Origin: Albugo candida
Taxonomy: Eukaryota > Oomycota > Peronosporomycetes > Albuginales > Albuginaceae
DNA length: 64,000 nucleotides
Reading direction: 5' to 3'
Assembly: GCA_905220665.1 (NCBI GenBank)
Contig: CAJNAR010000018.1
Span: 186,001 to 250,000 of the forward strand
How positions within the stretch are numbered: the stretch's first letter is position 1; the number at the start of each line of letters is the position of its first letter. A program made the position numbers and the translations under genes. The notes under the pieces were generated by a model that saw nothing but the letters and a program-made list of their open reading frames with translations, was not told the origin of the DNA and searched no databases. Shown in pieces: positions 20,879 through 34,800 of this stretch.

Positions 20879-21692
20879 GTGATCGTTTCATTGCGTACTT
20901 ATCATCGCGTAGTCGAGTCACTGAAAATAATGGCTATTCTTCTGGTATAGACAACCGTAGCCAAACTAGTTCGGCCTCCCATTGGCTTCTAAAAAATGCA
21001 CTTCCGCACACATATGCATCGTAAATTCTAACCTCTTCGCAGCAGGGCTAAAAGATTATTTACTGGATGGTATGTGTGGCCCGCAAGCGTCTCATCTGAT
21101 CGTGCCTCAAAACCATGCAGTTCCTTGGCATTCCGTCAAGCAAGATATTAGTAGCTTAAGTAGGGATGGAGGGACGCAATGCATAAGCACTTTCTTTCTC
21201 TACACAACGGGGAGATCGCATTTGAAATGGGGCTTTATTGCAGACTGTAGTAAGATGCAACTGTGTCCAAAAAGGTTTGTCCCCTCGTATGTCCTGGCCG
21301 CAGTCAAAAGTACAATTATGGGCTCTTACTATCTTTACCATTTGTAGTTCAATGAGCGTCAAGATGCAAGGTTATATAAAGGCATAGCCTTGCATTTCTG
21401 CCTTGTGGATCACTTTATTTCCGCAACGGGCTCTGGTTAAAACAGCGCAATTGCTTAGGCGAAGGCCAAACGCACTAAACCAGTGTGATCCACACTAACA
21501 TGAGATCTTAACGGAAAACATATTACCCGTTTCATTGGACAAAATTAATATGATCTCTCAGGAATAACGGCGGCAACTGCTAATGATAGCCGGTAGCGAC
21601 ATGATGATTGCGTGCGACCTTATAGCGATATTCCAATTTTAAATGGTCACCGATCCTTCTAAACGTCGTTCGATTCCCTCAAACACAGATAA
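20879..21692. other. intergenic between divergent genes
   Basis: A 121-codon plus frame at 20982-21347 has no recognisable domain. TGTGGATCAC near 21403 and GTGATCCACA near 21485 form a short inverted pair. The region would hold the promoter of the GT61 gene at 21693. Confidence 0.4.
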
Positions 21693-23423
21693 ATGGTAGC
21701 TGAATTCAAAAGTCAAGCAAAGCGCGTGAATATCTTGACCGATGACGAAGCCACTCGAAAATTCTTGACTGTTACCAAGCCAGGTATGCTTCTATTCAAT
21801 TGTTTGACACGTTCTCTTGCCAATGCACCACGAAATTGCGTCAATACTCCAAAAATCTTAACCAGATATCGAATTCGGCATAGTTTCATCGTCTTCATAC
21901 TTTGCGCCATAACGCTTTCATGCCTTATTATTCAAGTAACACGAATACGCTATGTGCATGTGCCATTATCTGCTGCCTCTCAACTTGTCCCTGTGCCCCC
22001 AACGTACCTGAAAAGCTCAGTGGGACAAGTAACGACACCGCAGAATACGGCGATAATTGATGTTTTAGCACGAACAAATTGCCATCAGTTTCGTGACTAT
22101 GGGTTGGTGAATGAGCTTCGTCGAACCGCAATAGCTGTGCAAGTGAAACCGATACAAAAAGAAGCGGCTCAAATTCAGACCACAGTGATACATTATCGCA
22201 GTGAAGAGGCCCGCATTTCCTCAACAAAATGTCAGCATTTGGCTTTAGATTTACGAACCGTTAAGGGCGTATACCGACCAATAAAGAAGATTTCCCAAGA
22301 TGGACACATGCATGACCCTCGTTATGTGTACTCACAACGCATTCCACGATGCATTTGCGATCAGAGTCTTTCGGGTGCTGACGGAGTACCCAATCTGTGG
22401 GGATCTCTTTTTCATAATACTACAAAACAAGGGATCTTATGTAAACGAATATCTGCCCAAGATTTGATCAAAGATGAGGTTGATTTTGGTAAATTGGTTG
22501 GAAGCGAGTCAGAAAAATCCCTCAACGAAAAGCTTCTGTCAAGCCATAAATACTCAGTGAAGACAAATGCGCTTGTGATCTCAAGGCGGGATGATCATAA
22601 TCCTTTTTTTCAGACGGCAGTTGTACTCAATGCTTGGATCATGTTGCAGGTCGTACATTGGGACACCTCCAACACTCAGATAGTTTATCTGGACCAAGGG
22701 TTTCCGAACGCTCTCGAGCAGCTTCATAAGCGTTTACTCGCTCCAAATCATCCTGTAATCACTGGGGAAATGCTCCAAGGTCGCATGTTCCACTTTGATA
22801 ATGCACTCATTATACCTTTTGAACTGAACGGTCCGATGATGGCACACTTGAATGACGACGAGCCGTGCCACTACAATCAAATGCTGGATCAGTTCCGGCT
22901 TGAGTCTCTCAAGACTATGGGCGTTAAAACTAGGAAAATGGACGAAAGATCGTGTACCATTACGATAATAAGCCGAAGACCTTATCAAGGCCGGAAGCTT
23001 GGTCGACGGTGGCTCAATGAGGAAGAGATTGTACAGGAAATGATCAATGAATATAGTCGAGAAGATTTTTACCGATTCGGAATTTGTACCTTTCAGTCAT
23101 TGGATTTTATCAGTTATTCTATGGAAAGGCAAATGCAAAGTATGATTGAAAGCGACATTGTGATTGGAATGCATGGTGCAGGAATGGTCAATGTTCTTTG
23201 GACACGACCACATACAAGTGTGATCGAGATATTCCCACGTACGAAAAAAAGGTGGGGTTATCGCAATATCTGTCAACTAGTGGGATGTGCGTGGGAAGAG
23301 TACCGAGGAGGAACTGATGGATCCGATGGAGCGAAGAATATCACTTATGCAAAGTGGAGAGAATTTTTTGATCCCATTCTTCGGTCTAAAATCGCATTTT
23401 TGGAAAGGCAAGCATTAGTGTAG
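21693..23423 (+). CDS. GT61-family glycosyltransferase, type II membrane protein
   Basis: 576 residues, single exon. A short cytoplasmic tail is followed by one transmembrane segment (about residues 63-82, F-I-V-F-I-L-C-A-I-T-L-S-C-L-I-I) and then a lumenal domain, the topology of Golgi or ER glycosyltransferases. The C-terminal half matches the GT61 (DUF563) family, which includes plant beta-1,2-xylosyltransferase and EOGT: D-D-H-N-P-F-F-Q near residue 304, a basic R-R-P-Y-Q-G-R stretch, and the family signature G-M-H-G-A-G-M-V-N-V-L at residues 492-502, followed by V-I-E-I-F-P. It probably transfers a sugar to secretory glycoproteins; donor and acceptor cannot be told from sequence. The start at 21693 is the first ATG; M32 is an alternative. 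The frame is intact, unlike most neighbours. It lies 2.3 kb before a giant secreted protein rich in N-glycosylation sites, but a link is only a guess. Confidence 0.85.
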   Translation: MVAEFKSQAKRVNILTDDEATRKFLTVTKPGMLLFNCLTRSLANAPRNCVNTPKILTRYRIRHSFIVFILCAITLSCLIIQVTRIRYVHVPLSAASQLVPVPPTYLKSSVGQVTTPQNTAIIDVLARTNCHQFRDYGLVNELRRTAIAVQVKPIQKEAAQIQTTVIHYRSEEARISSTKCQHLALDLRTVKGVYRPIKKISQDGHMHDPRYVYSQRIPRCICDQSLSGADGVPNLWGSLFHNTTKQGILCKRISAQDLIKDEVDFGKLVGSESEKSLNEKLLSSHKYSVKTNALVISRRDDHNPFFQTAVVLNAWIMLQVVHWDTSNTQIVYLDQGFPNALEQLHKRLLAPNHPVITGEMLQGRMFHFDNALIIPFELNGPMMAHLNDDEPCHYNQMLDQFRLESLKTMGVKTRKMDERSCTITIISRRPYQGRKLGRRWLNEEEIVQEMINEYSREDFYRFGICTFQSLDFISYSMERQMQSMIESDIVIGMHGAGMVNVLWTRPHTSVIEIFPRTKKRWGYRNICQLVGCAWEEYRGGTDGSDGAKNITYAKWREFFDPILRSKIAFLERQALV

Positions 23424-25730
23424 TGCGTAATATAAATACATTATCGTTTGTTGCGTAGGTAAGGCGTGTAGATTATTATACCGTGCTTCTACGCATCTCA
23501 TTTGGTAAACGTATTACACAATATCACCACTTTGAGGCTGCTTGTTGTGGAGCGCGAGAAAGGAATGGCTTTCGTATGAGGGTGGGATGAACGCTTGGCG
23601 AGTACAAGATCTTTTCCCGATAGATCTACTCAGATGTAATTCCGTGTCAATGGCTACTTCCATAGCGTATGACTCGCATCTACGCGGAATACAGTGCTAG
23701 CGAGGACTGAAGCTCACAGAGTTTACTCAAGAAGAGGCTCAGTCGTGTTACACAAATTGGCTGGAAATACTTGCCAACAACGGTGTATAACGCAAGAATA
23801 CAAATCTTTAATTATTTTTATAGACAGTGATCGCTTTTGCATGAGATGGATTAAATTTTGATTGACTCACAGTGATCTTCTCCCAATAGAAATATGTCCT
23901 ACACTGTCCCCCTGACCATACCTCGCCGGCGCCATCACCACACTTCCAAGATTCAAGGCATTTTGAGGCTTGTCTGGTCGGTCAAACGTTCGTCCATTTT
24001 CCTGGAGACTCCCATTCGAAAGATTGTGGTCAATGTCTTTGTTTTTTCACTAGCCATTCTCGATCGTGCATTACTGATGTGCGGTAGTAGATGCTTTCGT
24101 AGTCGGCGTTTCCAAAATTGCAAGCAAGGACGTGCTTTGGAGGCTAAAAGCATCTCACAACGCTACCACCCGTGTTTGTGAGCATAGAATGAGAAGGATT
24201 CTGTTTTGTGCTTCATGAACTGAGAAATGGATTACTCAAGAAGAGACAAACGATTCCGATACGAGCTAATTGTCAGCTCCAGCTCATTCACGAACTCCTG
24301 GGGCTGAATTGACACTCGAAGCAGACGGTGTAAGGCGGTAGGCGTCAACCAGGTAGTTTTTTAAAGATTTGTTCGATTGCAAGATTTCAGAATATGTAAG
24401 AACGTGACCCTGGAATCGTTCTTTTAAAAAAAATGCTTGTTATCTGTCGGCATGTTTGAAGTGCCGAGTTGCATAGCTGTTGAGTGTCGTTTACGCAGCG
24501 ATGTATACAAAACGGAGATGCAAAATAGCGTTATTTGGAAGCAGAAATGCCAAACAGATACTACGAGTCCCAGCTATTGGAATCGTTCAATCCCTATGAG
24601 TGATACCACGAAGCAAGCTTTTCTATGTTTATGGGTCGTGTTGCGACTTCTGATCAGACTGCGAATTGAACAGGTCTTGCTTGGATTTCCCTATCAAACG
24701 CACACGTCGACCATAGATGCTTCTGTAATCGTCAACAAAATCTACAGATGTGGATTCGGTCGCTGTTGATATTGATTTCTTCTTATCGTAGAAAGTTACG
24801 CTACATAATCGATCAATCCACTCTGCGTTTCGTTATTGACTTCACATAGGATACCACTCCATTGCAAAGACTAATGCAAACATTTAACGACCGCTACATC
24901 GAGTTGTCGGAATACTGAAATAGGACTCGATTCGTAACATTCTCACATGACTGACGAGAACGCTTAGATTGCAAAGAGCGTCAGAAGAGCGAGCAGGTAG
25001 ATTACTAATGTGAAAACCAGTCGGAGAAAAGACTAGCAGTACGACACCCTTCTGTTCATCTGGCAACGAACTATCTGCTTAGAATCGAAATAAGTCGTTT
25101 TACCGCATGTATGCGTATTAAACTGAGAATGTCGTGTCGTATTGGGAGAATTGTTGCATCAAATGCTTCATCGAAACGCTGTCTACTGTATCCATCCGAT
25201 TAAAAGACGCATAGAGTACCGCATCCGATAAGAAAATTGTTTGTTGCAATTTGCTCGCAAAAAGCTTTCGAAACAATGCGTTTACAAGATATCATTCAGT
25301 GATTGACAGTTTAAGCTGTTCCACGCAGCAACATATTCTGACAATTTCAATCATTTATACGGAGAAAGGCATGGAACAAAACCGATCTCATTATACCATT
25401 ACAAATCTACCAAAGCGAATTTTCTTTAGAAGCGATGCAAAGGAGCTCCACAGGAGAACCACACAATTTCAATAATTTTGCATTTCCACACACAAAACTC
25501 AATGGACGTAATCTAATCCACGATACTAAACCTACATGAGCTTCATCATTGAGCAGTAAGCAGTATGTAAAATAGTTTGCGTCTACTTGAAAAAATAGAA
25601 AAAATGACACAAAGCTCCAACTGTTCGGATACCATCAAAGGTCATATACACTTAATAGGCGCAATGGCGTCCGTCGCTTAGAAAAATCTTGTAATTGTTC
25701 TAATTTAGTAAGTGATGCTTTTAGACGGAA
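23424..25730. other. intergenic, small doubtful frames
   Basis: Plus frames at 23894-24181 (95 codons, basic, one hydrophobic stretch) and 24437-24769 (110 codons) have no domain I know. A stop (TAG 25722) stands directly before the ATG at 25731 of the giant gene, so that gene does not extend upstream in frame. Confidence 0.5.
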
Positions 25731-25829
25731 ATGGGATATCAAATCAAAGTGGAACCTCGAAACTTTATCGCTCGCAAACCGCTTCGAATATGGAAATGGC
25801 TCCTCGTCGCAATCTCTGTCCATGCAGCA
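25731..25829 (+). other. signal peptide of the giant protein
   Basis: Residues 1-33: a 20-residue n-region with several K/R, hydrophobic core about residues 21-30, small residues A32-A33 before V-P-D-P-P, where the first FN3 domain begins. Confidence 0.7.
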
Positions 25830-28800
25830 GTGCCTGATCCACCAGAAAACGTGCAAATAAGCACAGTGAATCAAAACAGTGTTACAGTGACGTGGGAGCC
25901 TCCGACATCCAATAGAACATCAATTTCAGCTTATATGGTGGAATGGGATCCAACACCTGGAACCGAGGAAGTTCAATTGATTCAAACGTCGACCTATACG
26001 AGAGCCAATGAAGTACAATCCATCCAAACCCGTGCTGACGACGTCAATGAAGTGCAGCAAGTATCGACTAGTGCGAGTGTTGTAGCAGAAGTACAGACAA
26101 TCACCACTACTGCCACTTCGGGAGAAAGTATTGGGGGCGTTTTCACTGTTGCTTTGGATACCAGAGAATCTGGTGGAAGCTATCAAATCTCCGGAGAGAT
26201 TCGATACAATGCGTTACCCGACACTGATCGCTCGTCTTTGAAGCAAATGCTTAATTCTATGAGCAATGTTGGACCTGATGGTGTTACTTCCGTGTCCCGT
26301 ACAGGTCCTGATCCACAGGGAGGGTATCAATGGAGTATCACATTCGCTATATCGATGGGAGATATTCCACAGCTGAGTCTGAGAAGTCAAACGCTGACAG
26401 GAAGCGGTGCAAAAGTTGTGATCGATACCAAAACGCAAGGAAATGTGATATCCAGCGGCTTATTCACATTGCGCTTTCGCGATACCACGACTACCGACAT
26501 CAAATTCGATTCGACAGCAACAGAAATGCAGCAGAAATTGGCTTCGCTGAATTCCATTGCTTCTGTAGCAGTGTCTCGCTTTGGCCCAGATTCACAAAAT
26601 GGGTTCAAGTGGAGGATCACATTCACATCGAATGCAAAGAACAATGGAGGACCACTGCCTCTCATTATTGTGGATAACAAAACCCGCTTTAAAGCGTTAG
26701 GCGCCACTGTTAGTATTCAGGAAGTAGTACGAGGCAACGCACTCGGTGGATCCTTCAAACTCACATATAATGGCGCAACAACCGATAACATTCCGTACGA
26801 TGCAGATGCCTCGACGATGCAAAGCAAATTGGGTGACCTCAACCTGGGAAGCATCGATGTGTCACGTACAACGGCTCCTGATCCTCAAGGTGGATACACG
26901 TGGACAATATCATTTCTGAGCTTGCAAGGCATCACTTCATCTCTTGGGTACGACGCCTCTCGACTGACCGAGTCAAGACTCACAGGCGCAAGCTCGGAGC
27001 TGATTAAAGCGAAACGAGTAAGACGAAACACTGCTCAGGAAGTGCAGCAGATACAAATCTCTACAACAAGTACCACGGTCGCGAGCTCTACATACTACTA
27101 CCTGCAAGTCACAAATCCCACTCGAGGAACAACGTTATCGACCGGAAAAATTCCAGCTGATCTTACCGGAACGGTGAGCTGTAATGCAGCAAGACCTGAA
27201 GTTCAACAGGTACAAATTCACACAGCGGATACAACAGCACAGGGTGGAGATTCTATTGTATCTCCCAATCTCCAATTTCAATTCATATTTAGAGCTTCGG
27301 GAAGGTACCAGGAACCACAATCCACAAACTTTATCAATATTACGACAAATGATGGAAGCGGAAGTTGTGTTACATCCGCATTGATGATAAAAGAAGAGCT
27401 GGAAAATCTTCCGTCGCTCCTTGGTTCAGTCACAGTCGCTTCGGGACCTGATTCAGCGACATTGGAATGCAGTTGGACCATTACTTTTCACAATCAGCCG
27501 GGAAATATAGCCCCACTACAGGTGCAATTACGAGATCGCTACAGGACGCTGATATCTTCGATCTCTGGAACGCTTGGAGACGACACAGTGACCGTAGTAA
27601 CGATTCAGGACGGCACAGTCGATCTCATCAAATCGGAGCTGGAAGATTTAGCCAATATCGTCGGGTCCGTAAACGTTGCTGCTGTCACTCCGACCAATGC
27701 ACAGCACGCATGTGCCTGGAGAATCACATTTCTCGACACTGCCGGTGATTTACCTCTACTGCAAGTAGCAGTGGGGAACACCGCTTTTGCTTCATCAGGG
27801 ACGCAAGGAAGTGACACTGTCACTGTTACTGAGATTATAGCTGGAACTTCGACGCCTTTAGGAGGGAGCTTTGCATTATCACTGAAAGGGGAACGAACAG
27901 GATACATTCCTTTTGATGTGAGTGCAATGGGCCTTCAAAATCAATTGGAATTACTCTCAGCGATTATGAAGCCACTACGAGTCTCTCGTCTCGATGCTGA
28001 TGCTAATAATGGCTTCCAATGGCTCATCACCTTTCTTGGCAACGTTGGAGACGTAGACAAACTCATTGGTGATGCGAATAATCTAACAGGAACCGCGTCT
28101 TCCGTTCAGGTCACCGAGATAGTGAAAGGCATCCCGCCACCATTCAATGCGCGCAACAATGCCGGCAGTTTTGGCTCCTCGCTGATCACGACACAGAATG
28201 ATTTTTCATGGATTGCCACTGAAATGGATGAAAATGTCCCATTTTACTTTCGAGTATTTGCACTGAATGCTGCTGGAAGGAGTTTTCCTGCGTATTCAAA
28301 TCCTCCTTTTGCAATTCCTCAAACACGTACGTTCCTATCGATGTCTTTGTAGTGCGCTAACAGAGTCGCTTTGCCAATTAGAAGCGCCTCCACCACCCGA
28401 TAACGTCTATTTGCGAGTCATTGACGCCTCCAGACTAGCGATTCGTGTTCGAGCACCAGGACAACTCGACCTTACTGGCTATGAGATCGATTATGCAACA
28501 TCTCAGTTATCCGATGAAGTCCAAGAAATTCGACTCAGTGTTCCTATCCGAAAAGAAATTCAGCAGATACAAACGACGACAAGCACTCGAGACGAAGTAC
28601 AGCTTTTGTACCTGTCCTCGACCTACGACTATACATCGGGTCTTCTCACAGAGAGACAACGAGTTTGCTGCGATGCCACAAGCTCGAGCACAACGTATTT
28701 TGAGCTTGTATTTGATGGTGAAGTAACAGCACCAATCCTGGCGTCAGATACTTCCGTCGATACGCTCAAGACAAGGATTGAAGAGCTGAGTAGTATCCAT

Positions 28801-31800
28801 CAAGTATCAGTCGCGTTCTTTGGTGGTCAGATAACTGCTTGTGCACCTTGTGACATCATCAGTGGATGTACGAGCGGCTTCACTGTAGAATTTCTTAGTG
28901 TCAATCGCTACAAAGGAGACATTCCGTTGCTGTCGGCTAAAACGAACAATTTGGGTGGAAATCGTCGCATTGATATCACTGAAGAGAGAAAAGGCCAAGC
29001 GCCACCAAGCGGAGACTTTCGCCTCTCCTATCTCCGAGGAAGAGATGCTGATACAGTTCCTATTTCGGCGTCGGCCAGCTCTGCAATGATTCAGTCTGCT
29101 TTATCGGCTTTGGACAGTACAGTGACAATTTTAGTGCGTGATGGCACATCTTCGTACCTTTCCTCGCAACAAATCTCTTCTGGAGCCAAACTTTGGATCG
29201 TTACGTTTGTTGATAGCGGATACTTTCCAGATTTACTACTTCGATCGAGCAATAATGGGCTTTTCGGGAACGGAGTGAGCCTTCGCATTCTCACAAAAGG
29301 GGCAATTAGCAGTGAGTTTACGACCCCACTTTCTTCTACCTCTGGAAATTCGCTGGATGGTTCATTCAGACTCAGTCTTGGTGGCCACATGACGTCTGCA
29401 ATCCCTTTCGACGCATCCATTACGACTATGAGAGACTCTCTCGAGTCGCTTCCAAACTTGGAAAAGGTTGCAGTCAGTCGAACGGGTCCGTCTTCCAAAA
29501 GCGAGTACACTTGGACCGTAACATTTCTATCAATTCCAGGATGTCGTCCTTTAGGCTCGGGAGACATTCCTCCCATGCAAGTCGCTGATACGGATGAACT
29601 TGGAGGTGCAGGCTCTAGTGTATCGATACGCACGATAGTACAGGGCTCGCTTCCTCTCGACGGTACATTTCAGCTCAGCTTCTCAACGGATGGTGGAGTG
29701 CATACCTTCCAAACGTCCTCTCTTTCACCATTCATCAGCGCCAGGGAATTGAAATCAGCTCTTGAAACTCTGCCAAATATCGGCTCGGTATCCTCATCAG
29801 CACACGAAATTAGCAGCGGATACAGCTGGCGGGTCACATTTGACGGCTGTAAAGTGGAGTCCTCCCTACAAATTTGTAATAATGGACCGCAAAGTCTTTT
29901 GATCGGAGATACCACCAAACTTTTAGGTGGGATTCCTTCGAGCTCGAACGTACCTTTTATGAATATTGACAGAGTGATCCCTGGGAACTCACCGGATCGG
30001 ACGATTCACGTCACGAATTGGACAGAGACCAAGACGTCTTTCAACAGCCAGGAATTCGAGTCGATAGTGAGCGGATTGACTTCGGGGACTTTGTATGGAT
30101 TTCGGGCTCGATTTTGCAATGGTTTGCGCTGTGGCAGAAGAACTATATCGATTCCAGAACGTATTATGACGCATCATGTTGCTCCTGGTGCACCTGAAGC
30201 CGTCAAACTTGTAGCTTCTTCCTCCACATCGATTACAATCGCATGGATGCTTCCCGAGGAAAATGGTGGGGCACCCGTTACAGGCTATGAGGTATGGATT
30301 TCCGACTGGATGACCGGCGTCGGTGATGCTTCTAAGAGCCCTGCGCCATTTCGAAAGGTGTATGACCGACCGAATAACGCTGAAACGACTCAGGCAACGC
30401 TGCATACGGACGAAGACTCGATCGTGACAGACTATCGCTATCTCTTTAAAGTACGAGCGATCAACTTTTGCATACCGAGTAACATGACTCAAGCTTGTTA
30501 TGGGGAATTCAGCGCTTCATCACTGTTCGCTGTGCGTTCACCAGTCCCTCCAGAGCCTCCATCGATCCTCGAAAAGGATTCTCGTACCTCTGTTGTCGGT
30601 AGAAAGATAAGTATCAATTGGAAATCGCCAAAAGATAACGGAGGAGCACCGATCACCGAATACAAACTCTTTATGAACGACAATGGACTCCGTTCGAGTG
30701 GATGGACACTTGTCTCGCTTATCGGATCGTTTCCGCATGAGTTTACTCATTCTATTGAGAATGTTGAGCCTGGGCATTCGTATCGCTTTAAAATGCGTGC
30801 AGTCAACGTTGTTGGAATGTCGGATGAAAGCTCTATTTTGTCCGTACTGCTTGCCAATGCTCCGGAAGCTCTTTCGCCTCCACAGATCTTTGAGATTACC
30901 AGTCATTCGGTCAAGTTGCGATGGCAACCTCCAGGCGTCTGCACGTCGTCGAGAATTGGATGTAATGGGTCTCCACTTCTTGGGTACAAATTATATCAAT
31001 TCACGGCTTCATTCAGCGACGTGACTTCATCTCAACGTGGCGTCGTGCCTGAAATTCAGCGTATTTCTACATCGTGTGATCCACCACAGATGGAGATTCA
31101 AATCGTTACTATTCTCAACGCAAAAGGACAATTCGCATTGTACCTCGGAGGGGGAACCACATCGCTTTTAACAGCCGGCACAACGACGACATCTCCTCCG
31201 TCTGCAAGTGGCAGTGACGTTGCAAGAGCACTCGAGCGAGCTGGTGCTTCCTTCAATCTCGGGTCTGTGAGTGCTTCTTCGCTGAGCTATCCCGAAGGAA
31301 CGCAATGGACCATCACATTTACATCCTGGAATAACGTAAAAGCTCTTCCAAAGCTCTTTGTGATCCCAGATCGTCTCGATAATGCACAGCCGACAAAAGC
31401 GTATTCGGTCAATGTGACTCGCTCACAAATCGGAAGGTCTATTTTGGGCGGTGATTTCTCTCTCTCATTTCGGAATGATAAAGTGAATGTGCCTCTCAGC
31501 GCCACAGTGACCGCAAATGAGCTCCGTAGACGTCTTGAGAATTTGGAAAGCGTTGGTATTGTGAGCGTGTCGAGTATCGGACCTCTGGCTGACAACAGTA
31601 TGAGTTGGGATATCACGTTTCTCACACAAGTTGGCGATCTTCCTCTGCTTCAAGTGACTTCAGGGAGGCTTTATGGGTCCAATGCTCGTGCTCAAGTGAC
31701 TACCTTGCAGGAAGGAACGCCAGGAACGATGATCTATGATGGATCACACGCACCTGATGTATTAGAGTTTCAAGTGACCAACCTCTTTCCGTACAATTTG

Positions 31801-34800
31801 TACTGGTTCCTTGTGGTTGCAATCAATTCTGCAGGCGATGGTCTTGCTGGACTTGCTACTGAACCGATACAGCCTTTGGAATCTGCTTCTCCTTTTAATA
31901 CGATTGCCACAGGCAATGCTGTAACACTTGGAAGAACCGGGGTCGTTCATGAAGTACAGACGATCAACGCACGACCGAGCTCAGATCCATTTCGATTGAG
32001 ATACTCTCCTGAATCTGCGTGGCTCGGTCCATTTCTCTCAACGTTTACGGCCGAGGAATTTGAGCGAGTACTGCAACGCGATGACCCAACAACCTTTCCA
32101 GACATTCACGTTTCACGCGCCGACACGAGCACCACCGGAGACAGTGTGTGGTCTATCACTTTTATCGCGTCTTTTGTTGGAGACATTCCGTTGATACAAA
32201 CGGATACAAACGGTGTGGTTGTTAGTGAGTTTGTCAAAGGTCAAACGAATGAATTTCTCATTGCTCCACGAAATGCGGATGGATCGGTGGTATCGTACGC
32301 GTCTTTGTTGACTACAGCGTCTCCATTCAAAGGCAAAGATGTGTTTTGGACGGAAGTATGGGCCGATTCTTCGTCATCGGTGATCGACGGAACGCATGAA
32401 TTCGTGTCCGAGAACGAGCAAATCGCTCAATTCTATGGTCCCATCTATGAGCTTCAGACGGTAACGTGGACATTCACGTCGGGAGATTTGTACTTTCAGC
32501 TCGATACCTCAAACACACGCTCTTTGGGCGGACGTTTAGCTACAACGAAAGCTCCATTGAGTGCTTCCACGTTAGCAAATCCACTGATAGATGACATGGA
32601 AGCATCCGAAAAGGTCCGAATGAGTCTCAATACACTGGAAAACCTCGATGGAGTGCATGTATCCCGGGTCACAAATACTGACGTCAATGGGCAGAGTATC
32701 TCGTGGACATATACCGTCACATTTATCGCCAATTTCTGCGATCAAAGTGCTATCAAAGTTGTGGTTGTATCCCCTTCGGCTTCCACCCTCACATCGCCAT
32801 TTTTCTTCCAAGAGATACGGAAGGGATATTGCGAGGTACAAACGATCATGACATCTTCGAGCACGGAATGGACCCCAGAAATTGTATCGATCCAAACGTG
32901 GTTGGATACTATTGAATCAGCAGCGGTCGTTGGGTCCTTTGAGCTTGTTTTGGATGGATTAAGCGCACCAGTAGCGGTGAAGTACGACATTTCGGCTGAA
33001 GGAATGCAAAGTCTCATTCGATATAATACAAAGCTTTCGTCGGTGACAGTCTCTCGTTCAAGCGAGGATTACAGCGGTGTGACTGGACTTTGGCGCTGGC
33101 TGATCACATTTCACGATACATCGGCAAGGGCGCCCAGCATTTCCGTCTCAAAAAATGATTTGATCTCCAATCCTGCGACCAACAATCGAGTTCAAGTCTT
33201 TGTGCGTCAAGTGACACGAATGATTCCTTCGCTTGGAGGGACCTTTGTGGTGAATTATGGCAACGAAACAACAGATAATATTCCATTTGACTGTACAGCG
33301 ATGGAATTGAAGACAGCAATCGAATCATTTTCGTCCATTTTACAAGTCGATGTGAAGAAAGAGGATCGATGGAATGGGAATCATTGGACAGTGTCTTTTA
33401 CGAGAAATTTGGGAAATTTACCGCTTCTCCAGCCGCGTTCCGTGTCGTACGAAATCCAACGAATCGCTACAATTGGAGGCGTACCCACTCCGTTGGGTGG
33501 GCGCTTTGGACTCGTTTTCCGAAATGAAAAGACCCCACTACTTCCATACAACGCGACAAATGAACAAATAAAACGTGCTATCGAGTCGATCGCATCCATA
33601 GGTCCCGTTGATGTCTCTCGCTTTCGTCTCAACGACAATACAAATCGATTCCAATGGACAGTAACATTTCGAAATCCGACCGGAGACATGCCGCTGTTGC
33701 TGTTATCCGATGACTCGATGCTCACAGGAAGCAATTGTAATGTGGAGATCATCGAGCAACAAAAAGGAGCTCTTGAAACACTCACAGGAGCCTCTCCTGT
33801 GATTCAGTCCTTGGAGAAACAACCTGGATACCCAAACTACAAAGCTCAATACCAATCTCAGCAAGTTGGCTCTTTACGTTTGGCCGTCCAGCAGCTCTTC
33901 AAGGGAGGACTTTGGGCGCTTTACTATGACAATTACTGGCTCCAGGAAGATCCCGTCCTCGAACAAGTCGACCGAACGCTCGATTTCAATTGGGGCTTTG
34001 ATCGAATCACAATGTATGGAAGTGACTATGTGAGTATTCGGTGGTTTGGAAAGCTCAAGTCGCCCTTTTCCGATACGTTTACCATTTACGTGACATCTTC
34101 TGAAGGCGTACGTGTGTGGTACAATCACACACTCGTTATCGATACCTGGGAAACCGCCGAGGCGCTCGAGTACTCGGACCCATACGACGACTTTGTATTC
34201 TCACCCGAGCCTTTGAATATTGGAACGATTGCAAGCTTTCAAACGAGTATGACTGCGAATCATTTCTACGACTTGAAGATTGAATACCACGAGGCTACTG
34301 GAAACGCAACTTTCAAGCTCGAATGGAGCTCGAATTCGTTATTGCCAACTCGTCAAGTGATTCCATCGTGGGCCTTGTATCACGGGCACCATATCGTCGA
34401 CAGTCCATTCAGACTCACGATCGTTCCAGGCGTTATGGACTTTCCGTATACAACAGCGTATGGAGACGGATTGCATGAAGCAATTGCTGGAATGCCGGCT
34501 TCATTTGTGATACAAACGCGTGACCAATTTGGGAATAATAAGACTTTCCTCGAGGATCAAAATGGTGGCTATGTGTTTGAGGAGAGGAATTCAACAGAGG
34601 CTTTTCTCAGCGATTTGGAAGCTCCGTTCGACATCTCTATCGTTCCTACCGATTCCGAGGTGCCATTGAATGCTATTTCATCACTCGAACACCCCAAATG
34701 GATTGGAAATGGACGTTTTATCGTAAAGTATCTGACTGCAATTAGTGGGAAGTATCTCGTATCGATCAAAACCAAAGGAGATCGAAATGACATTTACTGC

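Noticed and set aside
21400..21495. Short inverted pair TGTGGATCAC / GTGATCCACA
   Set aside because: Ten bases only, with nothing else pointing to a regulatory site or transposon end.
24437..24769. A 110-codon plus-strand frame
   Set aside because: No domain, no signal peptide and unremarkable composition; such frames are expected by chance in 2.3 kb.
28267..28383. An N-terminal stretch starting with ATG at 28267 in the frame of the 29.7-kb exon
   Set aside because: It overlaps the coding end of exon 1 in another frame, and the intron 28327-28381 joins the two exons in phase. The extra 39 residues are a shadow.
29091..29633. A 180-codon minus-strand frame, and other long minus frames (30538-30927, 38046-38450, 52719-53087)
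   Set aside because: They are antisense to a well-supported coding exon with strong codon constraint, and show no domain or signal peptide of their own.
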